64,000 nt of DNA from NCBI GenBank assembly GCA_029817715.1, contig JARUPY010000083.1, positions 496,001-560,000 on the forward strand, given 5' to 3'. The notes below the pieces were generated by a model that was not told the origin of the DNA, did not search any database, and worked only from the letters and a program-made list of their open reading frames with translations. A program made the position numbers and the translations under genes. Each line of letters starts with the position of its first letter. The first letter of the stretch is position 1. Source of the DNA: Melastoma dodecandrum (taxonomy: Eukaryota; Streptophyta; Magnoliopsida; Myrtales; Melastomataceae). Below, piece after piece: positions 57,501 to 64,000 of the stretch.

Positions 57501-58708
57501 TCAGGAAGGTTTCTGTATTCTGACCTTTTCTTACGGCTGTGCCTGGTGTTTTCCTCATCGTCGCTGTGAAGATAATCATCCTTGCATTCACACGTTTCTG
57601 AAGTGCAAGTATCCCAATAGCAGTGATCCGTCTCTGGATCCTTAAAGTGGAATGTTTCTTTACCCTGTTCATCAAAAGAATGAATTATGCTATTAAGGAA
57701 ATCAGGCTTCCTTCGTCGAGGGACTGGTTGGATCATAAACATGGTTGGGAAAATTGAGGGAGTTGGAGCATCCTTCTCATGTGACCTATCAAATTTGATA
57801 GTCACGGATCCATCTCTTTCTCTGATGAACTTTGGCTCAGAGGACTGGATTGGCTTGACATGCTGCTGGGTCTGCTCGTAATTTGTGATCCATTTTTCTG
57901 GCAAAAGCTTGAGCAGTTCTTCTCGACTGATCTGTCTGGGGACATGTAAGCATGTAGGAGCCTGCGAGTTATGATAGTCAGCCTGAATGAACAAAGCATC
58001 ACTACTATCATTGGCTACTTTCAGATCTAGTGCATGATTCTGCACTCTATATGCCATCTGATAGTGCATCGTTGCTTCTATGGAGTTTACGTCTTGTGTA
58101 GGGCCAGCAATCTGGACTTGGACCTGTAGGGCCGAAAGAATCTTTGGGTCCTGTAGAGACATACAAAAATTTGGATAAAGTGTTACGAACACAGTTCCAG
58201 CGTTAAGAGTTGTCTCTATTGTGCCAATACAGGCATGCTGATACTCCATGTATCTGGTGTCTAATAGGGCCATTCTTGCTGTGACTGGTAGTCCTTTCCT
58301 GCCATGATATGTTAGTGCAAGTCTTATAGCACCAAAATGAAGATGTGAGTATCCCTTTTCAAGCCACTGTCCTGGGAACTCTGCTGGCAGTTGTAGTGAT
58401 ACAAACTGTTCTTTGTGTGAGGCCCAAATCGGGTGTTGGCTGAACTTACTAGCCTGGATGTACTCAAGAACCTTTGAAGCTGGCTGCTGTATGAGTGTTC
58501 TTATTCTTCTGATTGGATTTGAAGATGGTTTACAGAAGGCAGCATACGGGTTTAGGAGAGGAAGGGTTGTTTCTCTCCAATCTTCTCGATGGGAGATCTC
58601 ATACAAACCTCCTAGTCTTTCTGAGGTGGATTTACGGAAAGAAGGGTTGGTGTCTAATGTGATGGGAGCATTCATCACGGTAGGACTATTTTGAGATGTG
58701 TTATCCAT
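54587..58708 (-). CDS. Pararetrovirus polyprotein, N-terminal part: movement protein, coat, protease start
   Basis: 1,373 residues, ATG at 58,708. Residues ~100-260 form a 30K-type movement protein domain (LLDTRY near 148-153, then a GTxxxTL...LYPNFCMSL block), which carries virus between cells. After an acidic linker, ~580-645 reads as a coiled coil. A long Ser/Glu-rich linker leads to a coat-like region (~925-1,090), a basic patch and a zinc knuckle (Cys1190, Cys1193, His1198, Cys1203) for RNA packaging. The aspartic protease DTG is at 1,353-1,355. The frame stops at TAA (54,589-54,587) about 20 residues into the protease; the rest of the protease and RT follow in the same frame. The start overlaps the stop of the short upstream ORF by 8 nt. 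It could be a genome-specific nonsense change or, less likely, a regulated readthrough. Confidence 0.85.
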   Translation of the reverse strand: MDNTSQNSPTVMNAPITLDTNPSFRKSTSERLGGLYEISHREDWRETTLPLLNPYAAFCKPSSNPIRRIRTLIQQPASKVLEYIQASKFSQHPIWASHKEQFVSLQLPAEFPGQWLEKGYSHLHFGAIRLALTYHGRKGLPVTARMALLDTRYMEYQHACIGTIETTLNAGTVFVTLYPNFCMSLQDPKILSALQVQVQIAGPTQDVNSIEATMHYQMAYRVQNHALDLKVANDSSDALFIQADYHNSQAPTCLHVPRQISREELLKLLPEKWITNYEQTQQHVKPIQSSEPKFIRERDGSVTIKFDRSHEKDAPTPSIFPTMFMIQPVPRRRKPDFLNSIIHSFDEQGKETFHFKDPETDHCYWDTCTSETCECKDDYLHSDDEENTRHSRKKRSEYRNLPDSDSDDDHDQDDQPHWDDKADAAPQISVPTPSNHYGEWQFLIDKASRHRPKKQPSKVLPCYKNILKWQRKNPSEQVIPVQEVVPIISCAQEVIKAMPTIHSPPEIMMMGRPGELNFPPLNEQTIDGNKYCSKIPVPTDVDAHGNPMRNSVAETVLNWQSQNALAQNAGLNTICRKIDTVQELLTGTEARLSAKMDTQHSKNQEMLHSLQKRLDDFEKGKFPSYFRSDPDAEIAKLKRQIKLIEDKQVDLTQKPEVSSLLNFGRPQSTPQSYGLSANPISRPMDILDFGTRSSSFMQAPTNFHPLFGQVGKKDPAEIREVIREQQKKARKREEIREGKKKADSSKSAERHRSSSSETHSSPAPHTQQLMIKGDQEPLNPLDCPMRKLVTSTTHHSSPIFSDNNNSDDSYNNHDLIEGYFAQSPQFMPSQILMTERHDGSSISESSQSDESSSSSAYESSLPSTEGSDTTQEVSEITSELSTLLPHVFMADKEETEPGPYRDDDEQSYEPSERPTNRRTEGIGNIKFTFDDIPRDKWPQRIQDFYAWCIHKRITVFSTSDILTELTSSFTGALQVWWNLFSEQNQIQMVNMPLQDFMNNLHIHLVGNPQDILEEKRTEFFQLKCCSYKVRDLDKHFQRLLHLFLNLGGDNTLKPVFLSSIPSPISAMVEKSLTSKNVRITDLTVGQIQQEILLGVNELCQRKEIIQGFLNQDKRLDQVCRTKKNRYKIKCTSRDLCSCAPGTKPYKTKMRRRDPHRKRDSERKPRRFPRKWKRFLRFRRKGSLQKKSTRCYICNKSGHFAKGCPKRQKKLVAQIEAYSGTSLRDNDLESIFSLDDEPTSQTVCCLKGYSTGSSTDSDNPSPSPRHHHKRIYTIRTYPNPEDIRNNLQSRRVPSEESNNGTVIITGDSEEDKPPEVTSEKQIPLIAASHVAPHVKVQVYFSKYQRPVTAIAFIDTGAAESMINPAIVPQEFLVP

Positions 58709-59138
58709 GGTGTTGAGGGCAAGGTGCTTTTCCAGGTAGGATTCCTAGTCTATCTCTCTCTCCCCTTGAAAAAAATGAAGAAAACAGGCTCTGATACCAA
58801 ATAAGATAAGTTCGGTACTGGATATGGTGTTTGAGTTTTCTCCAGGCTCTAGCGTATCTTCCTTCATAGGGAGTAATAAACCAGTTTTTATCTGGACTAT
58901 CACAAAGGTCATATTCAAGGAAGACTTCTACCTGGTTCAGGATGGTTTTCTGGACTTTTTGTTCGATGTATTCGGTTAACCATCTGATATGATATCCTAG
59001 ACGCCTAAGGAGTTTGGGACTTTTCCACATAGGCTCTTCATGTCTTCGGCGGTGTATGGTGACATGGAAATGACTGTGCATCCACCAGTTAAGGGGAAAG
59101 GGAGGTTTGCAGAGGCAATGTTTTCTTGGAGGCCTCAT
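58701..59138 (-). CDS. Short upstream viral ORF reading through the primer-binding site
   Basis: 145 codons, ATG at 59,138, TAA at 58,703-58,701. Its last codons overlap the polyprotein start (ATGGATAA), an arrangement suited to termination-reinitiation. Codons 114-118 are the primer-binding site itself. The product is basic and rich in Trp/His/Arg (starts MRPPRKHCLCK), with no recognised domain. Compared with the other copy at 51,219-50,880, 6 of 339 bases differ: five changes are synonymous (codons 2, 26, 29, 30, 61) and one is not (codon 6). That pattern suggests past selection on the protein. It lies in the pregenomic leader, about 550 bases after the TATA box. Function unknown. I do not recognise a counterpart in other caulimovirids. 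Confidence 0.6.
   Translation of the reverse strand: MRPPRKHCLCKPPFPLNWWMHSHFHVTIHRRRHEEPMWKSPKLLRRLGYHIRWLTEYIEQKVQKTILNQVEVFLEYDLCDSPDKNWFITPYEGRYARAWRKLKHHIQYRTYLIWYQSLFSSFFSRGERDRLGILPGKAPCPQHHG
58788..58799 (-). other. Viral primer-binding site, tRNA-Met type
   Basis: Minus-strand TGGTATCAGAGC, the caulimovirid site for priming minus-strand DNA and the conventional origin of the genome map. At the far end of the insert only its first six bases (TGGTAT, 50,880-50,875) remain. Confidence 0.88.
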
Positions 59139-59691
59139 CCTTTACCTACTATCAATATCAAGCCGATGGCCGAGCCCTCCTGGCTATTTGGCACTCAAGT
59201 GGCGAAGTAGATAGCTTTACGGTTCCAGAGAGGATTCTGCAAAGGAAACTATATGCTTGCTGCAAACAACCTTTAACCCGTAAATGGAAGATTAACAGTC
59301 AAATAGATTTGAAGAGGAATTCGCCGGGATCAGCAAAACATGAATATCACAGGTGATAGACAATATATTGTTATAGCGAAACAGAACCTGGAAAACTCTG
59401 GGAATAGGAACGACAGGATGAACATAAACACAAAGATGCGATGAACATGGAAGAGAAAAGACATAGACTGATGTTTTTGAGATTTTCTGGATTTTGCAGA
59501 TGTTTTTGGTTTATGGGGTTTTCTGGTGTTTTTGGGTTTATCGAAGGTAAGGGGGTTGCTGAGAGATCTAGAACTAGGGAACCGCTATCCTGGATAACAC
59601 CTCAAAAGAACTTAGCCAGCCATGGAATTGGGATAACTACTTCTGTGTATTAGCTCTCTAAAATGCTCTGCCGAACTCCATGAATGGGAGT

Positions 59692-59705
59692 GGCTATTTA
59701 TAATA
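59692..59705 (-). promoter_or_regulatory. Likely pregenomic RNA promoter TATA, copy B
   Basis: Same TATTATAAATAGCC as copy A. Transcripts started here would have a leader of about 950 bases that includes the short ORF and primer-binding site before the polyprotein start. Confidence 0.55.
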
Positions 59706-59865
59706 CAAGTGCCTCTCGGAAGGCTTGGCTGTGGTAAAGCCTTTTCTAAAAGTAAAGCTAAAGTAAAGCTAAGCTAGTGGGGGAATCTTGTAGCTTTTGC
59801 AAAAGTTGTTTGGTTGCTGGTGCCGACCTTATCTCTAAGGCATCTTCTTATCTCCTCGTCGGCGG

Positions 59866-61685
59866 CTATTCTTTTGGTCGCTTTCCTCGGTTGTCTGGTG
59901 AGTGCGCTGTGATCCTTTTGTGAGTGGACGAAGGTCCCGCTTGTGACGATCCTGGGCCTGGACTGGATGAGCTCGGGCCGGATGAGCTTGGGCCTAGGTC
60001 CACTTTGGTTAGGAAACTCTGAGCTATATCTTCCCAATACACACCATCTTCAGTGTGTTGGTGGAGTGCACACAAAAGTCTGTATACATGGTTAGGGTCC
60101 GTGTACTGGATCTGATGCTGAAGTACGGTGTCCGAATCCAAGTAGGGGACACCATTTTCCTTGCAAAGCTTGATCTTTAAAAACTCATTGTTGGTGATGG
60201 CCATCTCTCTGTCAGACAAGTATGAACATTCATGTACCAGAGAGAAAGGGAGACTGGAAAATTCCTCTGAGTTGTTGATTGCCACCATTGCTTGTAGTCC
60301 GGAGTCAAAGTGCCAGTGCCTGCGAAAAAGATAAACTGAATATGGGGTTAGTTCGCCGAATTTGAAGTACTTGTCCTGGTGGATCTCAATCCATGTCTTC
60401 CATTGGGCTAGTGGGGCAAACCAAGACAATACTTCTGCCAAGTGAGAATGGGGCTTCCTGTGTGGTGTAAATGTCACGAGGTTCCCGAGTTGGTCCAAAT
60501 ACTTCAGGAGTTCTTCAGTGGGAAACTCAAGTGCCATGGTATACTTATGCAGTAAGTACCAGAAGAACCATTTTAATTCTTCAGGGAAGACACTCATTGG
60601 TTCTATGGGAATGGCATTCAAGAATGGATAGCAAGGATGAAGTCCTTCTTGTGGAAACATCATTTGGCCATATTTACAGAAGATTCTCTCCAAATACTTT
60701 TGTGTCATCGGAACAGAGTGAGCAAGGACTGTTTTTACGTGTTCCTGATTATCATAGTAAATGATTTCTGGATGAAGAATTCTTCTCATGTCTGTCTGTT
60801 CTGGTACGTATGTACGTATCATCGCCTGTAAACTTGGAGTCTCTTGAAGTACAGGGTGAGCTATATCAAAAGGTCTGGATAGAAAATATGCTACAACATT
60901 GTTTTTACCTTTGATATGCTTGACAGTGAATGAATATTGGGAAAACCATTCTGACAGTCTGAGCAGTTGTGCATTAGGTATCTTCTTCTGCGTAAACTTA
61001 AGCATTGATGGAAAAGAAGACATGTCACTTTCAACAATAAAGTGATACCCAATTAAGTGGAATTCAAATTTCTTAATTCCATATTTGACTGCGAGGATCT
61101 CTTTGACAGTCGAATGGTAGTGCTGCTCAGCTTGGTTAAATCTGCCAGATTTATATGCACAGATTTGTCGTTTCCCATCCTTTTCCTCTATGAGGATAGC
61201 GGCCCAAAATTGATCACTAGCATCTGTTTGGAGGATCCTTATTCCATCTGAAGGAAGCATTTGTAAATGGGACTTTAGATACTTAACTGCTTCTGTTTGG
61301 GCTGTTCCCCAAAGCTGTGATCCTTTTCTCAACTGGGCCTCCAGTGGGCTGGTATACCTGCTAATATTGGGCACAAAATCTCTCAAATAGTTAACTATTC
61401 CCAGAAATTGCTGGACTTGTTTAACAGTTAGGTTTGAGTCTGGGAATTTTAGCAGTTCTTGGGCTATATGTGGTCCTGGATGGTATTGTCCGTTTGAGAG
61501 TTTCATTCCCAAGAATTCAACTGATTGTTCAAATAGTTTCACCTTCCTTTCTGAGAGCATTATGCCATAGTTCTGGACAAGGCCTGCAAATTTTTCTAAT
61601 AATTGTTCATGTGAGGGCCTGTCTGGACTGAATAGTAGAATGTCATCTATATAGATTAGTGCAGAGTCCATAATAGGTTCAAAGA
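59866..61685 (-). pseudogene. 5'-truncated second copy of pararetrovirus pol
   Basis: Open for about 605 codons from the junction at 61,685 to its stop at 59,866. It starts five codons before the methionine that precedes YIDD and keeps the rest of RT, RNase H and the C-terminal extension. The fingers and first catalytic part of RT are missing. Versus copy A it lacks three codons in RNase H and has a different-length Ser/Pro/Gly tail. Confidence 0.85.
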
Positions 61686-63066
61686 AAACATTTATTTTTG
61701 TTAATCATGTTTTTATGACTAAAATTAGGGGTACGTTTCATAAAATTAATTAATTAATAAGAATAATTAATTTTATCTTTCCTAATCGTAGCAGGAGTCA
61801 ATGATGTTTGTTTTCATTTTTCAATCGCACAGCTCACAGTGATGAAATCAATCCATATCAAAATAAAGTTTTTCTTTTTTTTTGAGGCAGAAGAATTTTA
61901 TGCCAGATGAAAAAGTTCGTCACGAAATAATAATTAAAAAAAAACTCGATGAAATTAAGTTAAAAAAAGTTTGTTCAACAACGTTAGAACAACGAACGTT
62001 GTTCAAAGTGTAGAGAGTTTAAATTCGCATAAAACACTTTAAATTGGAAATTTAGTCCAGACCAAGAAACAACTAATGAAAGTGGAAAAGGAAGGACGAG
62101 GGGTGAGGGGTGATGTACATTAGGAATCATCATATTCCAAGTCCCGATCAAATATGAAACCGAATAGGAATAATCAGAGGAGAATAATAATAATAATAAT
62201 AATAATACAACATCAACGACAACGAAGCTTTTTCCTTCCCCCACCCCAATCCATTTCTTTCCCATCCAATCCCCATCGTACTAAAGCAAAAGCAACCTTT
62301 CACCTCTCTCTCTCTCTCCCTCTCTCTCTCTCTAAGCAAACACAGTTCCATTCATGTGATCCATCCATCTTCTTAAAAATCCCAGTCCTTTTTCCCTGAA
62401 TTCCATCCTCTTTGGGTTCCCTTGAATGAGCTTTGGCCTTTTTCTTCTCTCGACCCAGCTTTGCTTCTAAAGAAGAAGGAGAAGGAGAATAAGGCGAAAG
62501 AGGGGTAGAGCCCACCCCCTCCACTGCGTCTGCTGTTTTTATATATATATATAAATTTTATTTATGAGTGGTGTAGCGAGTGTCTGTTCAGAGTAAATGA
62601 AGGCGGTCTTCGTTGTTCTGGCTGTGATTGTGATTGTGTTTGTGTTGATGTGACATCTGCTGGGTTTTCTCTCTCTCTTTCCCGTTTCCATGTTTTGCAC
62701 ATCCCCCCGTTTCAACTATGGAATCTCTCAAGGCTTAACCATTTCCTGTTTTATTGGTTGGATCCCTCATCCATCAGTTAGGAGGGTCTTTTGGCCTTTT
62801 TAATGGCTTTGGACTCGGATGTGACCAGGTTTTTTTTGCTTTCACCTCATTTCTCTTTTATTTTTGGGGATTGCTGCTCCACCCCCCCCCCCGGATCTCC
62901 GTTTCTTTTTTTTTTTTTTGCTTTGTTGGTTGGGATTCGATTTGCTGCCGATGTTGCAAAACCACTCCTGAGTGTTTATTTTTGTGCCCGCTTGTCTCGC
63001 AGAAGAAGCCGGGGAGAGGCAAGAATCTCCAATGAGTCATCAGGCCGCGGGTGCATCTCTCGGGAG
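61686..63066 (+). promoter_or_regulatory. Promoter and 5' UTR region of the VARLMGL-motif gene
   Basis: AT-rich to about 62,000, then an (AAT)n microsatellite (62,184-62,207), a CT-rich tract (62,304-62,334), a TATA-like run (TTTTTATATATATATATAAA, 62,536-62,555) and pyrimidine-rich leader sequence. C10 and T runs lie near 62,880-62,920. Frames here look like chance. The transcription start cannot be fixed, and a leader intron is possible. Confidence 0.45.
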
Positions 63067-64000
63067 ATGGGAATGAAACCCGGGCTTTATCGAAACTCGA
63101 CCGGCGGAACAGTAGGACTGTCTCGGATGTTGGATGACGGTATCATGGCCAGGAAAGTCTTTTCTCAGAAGAAACATGTCCATGGTAAGATATTCCCCTT
63201 CCTTGGTCCCTGGAGTATGTGGATAGTCATTTCTCAAATGTTTCACATCATTGTGATGGTCCGATGTACGAATCCTTGTATTCCTCATCAGGTCTTGAAG
63301 CTCCAAGAAACATCTTGGATCTGCAAATAGAAACCTCAGACCATTGTGCCGTGAGAGACCACGCACAGGTGTGAAGTATTTCCTTTCAATTTTCCTCCTT
63401 TTGCTCACGAGTCTCATAGCTGATCAAATAAGTTTTAGTTGTACTCACTTGCACGAAATCTTCTGTCAAGAGTTGTGTCGATAACCAAATGGTTCACGTA
63501 AAGATGAGCTGGTCTAAATCTGATTGTTTGGAATTACTTCCAATGCTGTTCTGTTGCTGCTTCAGTTGTCTTTTACAATAAGAAGTTGCTTTTGATTGCC
63601 AGTTCTACGGCGTAAACGAATTTCTGTCAGAAAGAATGGGAAATCAGCCTGATGCTCCAATGAAGAAATTGATCAAGGATGAGATGTCCGGCAGGTCCAC
63701 CAACAGCAACAAGCAGAGATCACCGAGACTTGTGGCCAGATTGATGGGAATGGATGTATTACCAGTGGACAGCACCTCCTTGACAAGCACTGACATAAAG
63801 GAAAAAGAAAGTATGAGATCAGACAACTCGAGGAGAAAGAATTCAATTTCATCAGGGCAGGGAGCTCGTAACACTTCATACACCGAGCTGGGATTGAATA
63901 CGGAGCCTAATAACAGGAAAAGTGATCAAATGGCTGAAAGACCGTGGCGAAGGGAACACCCACAGGAGGAGGAGCTACAGAAGTTCAAGAAAGAATTCGA
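63067..64000 (+). CDS. VARLMGL-motif (TRM/LONGIFOLIA-like) protein, 5' part, runs off the window
   Basis: Three coding exons with consistent phases: 63,067-63,184; 63,292-63,368; 63,603-64,000 and beyond. The start MGMKPGLYRNSTGG is the first of two nearby ATGs (63,067 or 63,073). The third exon carries SPRLVARLMGMDVLP, the VARLMGL motif found near the N-terminus of plant DUF3741/DUF4378 proteins. That group includes the TRM (TON1-recruiting motif) and LONGIFOLIA families, which act on cortical microtubules and cell shape. Around it the protein is basic and Ser/Asn-rich, as usual for these mostly disordered proteins. The C-terminal domain that would fix the subfamily lies outside the window. 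No lesion was seen. The viral insertion ends about 1.4 kb upstream. Confidence 0.75.

Larger units (their letters stand above)
50875..61685 (-). mobile_element. Endogenous pararetrovirus (Caulimoviridae, petuvirus-like), about 1.37 genome lengths
   Basis: Minus-strand order: partial pol (61,685-59,866), intergenic region with TATA, primer-binding site (58,799), short ORF, long polyprotein frame (58,708-51,947 with one stop), second intergenic region, end inside a second primer-binding site (50,875). The repeat unit is 7,919 bp, in the size range of caulimovirid circles. A 30K-type movement protein, which LTR retrotransposons normally lack, precedes coat, protease, RT and RNase H; no integrase is present. 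One fused frame in this order resembles petuviruses, and florendovirus-like groups are an alternative. Sequence flanking the 'LTR-like' repeat is pol on both sides, which a single LTR element would not give. No target duplication was found. Confidence 0.85.
58794..61685 (-). repeat. Viral direct repeat, copy B
   Basis: 2,892 bp matching 50,875-53,760. Its upper end (61,685) is an abrupt junction to AT-rich host DNA within the RT domain, just before the YIDD motif. Confidence 0.9.

Noticed and set aside
50875..59800. Interpretation as an LTR retrotransposon with ~1-kb LTRs at 50.9-51.9 and 58.8-59.8 kb
   Set aside because: Pol continues beyond the repeat on both copies, no integrase or target duplication is present, a movement protein is encoded, and the repeat boundary falls within and not before the primer-binding site.
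62148..62524. Minus-strand ORFs with RERERERE runs
   Set aside because: Translation of the CT-rich leader microsatellite of the downstream gene.

Overview
The window looks like nuclear DNA of a seed plant, probably a flowering plant. It holds spliced genes with GT-AG introns, telobox and site II promoter motifs, and several layers of plant retroelements. Nothing in it is prokaryotic. The species cannot be told from the sequence.

Layout. 1-13,681: a complete 12.2-kb Copia element of the Sirevirus (SIRE/Maximus) type, 168-12,325, with a perfect 5-bp target duplication. It sits inside the 3' LTR of an older minus-strand Ty3/Gypsy (Tekay/Del-like) element whose pol remnant runs back to 17,888. 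17,889-34,693: retroelement graveyard with a decayed plant-mobile-domain ORF, a very degraded Gypsy pol, and two solo LTRs (21,878-24,160 and 32,738-34,688), each with a 5-bp duplication. 35,291-40,374: the genic island. An intact hnRNP F/H-like RNA-binding protein gene (minus) and an intact seven-exon HMGB gene (plus) diverge from a shared promoter region. 40,995-50,241: a tomosyn (Lgl-family, R-SNARE-containing) gene broken in two. Its 3' half lies on the minus strand and its 5' portion on the plus strand, with a Sirevirus fragment between them. 50,875-61,685: an endogenous pararetrovirus (Caulimoviridae, petuvirus-like in layout) on the minus strand. It covers about 1.37 genome lengths, with a unit of 7,919 bp. 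63,067-64,000: the first three coding exons of a VARLMGL-motif (TRM/LONGIFOLIA-like) gene running off the window.

The most interesting locus is the pararetrovirus. The viral genome is one long frame (movement protein, coat/zinc knuckle, protease, RT, RNase H, C-terminal extension) interrupted by one TAA at the protease. The insertion ends inside the tRNA-Met primer-binding site, as expected from linear or gapped viral DNA and not from an LTR element. Just upstream of the main frame a 145-codon ORF reads straight through the primer-binding site and overlaps the main start by 8 nt. Between the two tandem copies it carries 6 substitutions, 5 of them synonymous, so it appears to have been a real protein gene.

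Exon borders, domain calls and family names come from reading the sequence and recognising motifs. No database search was run.
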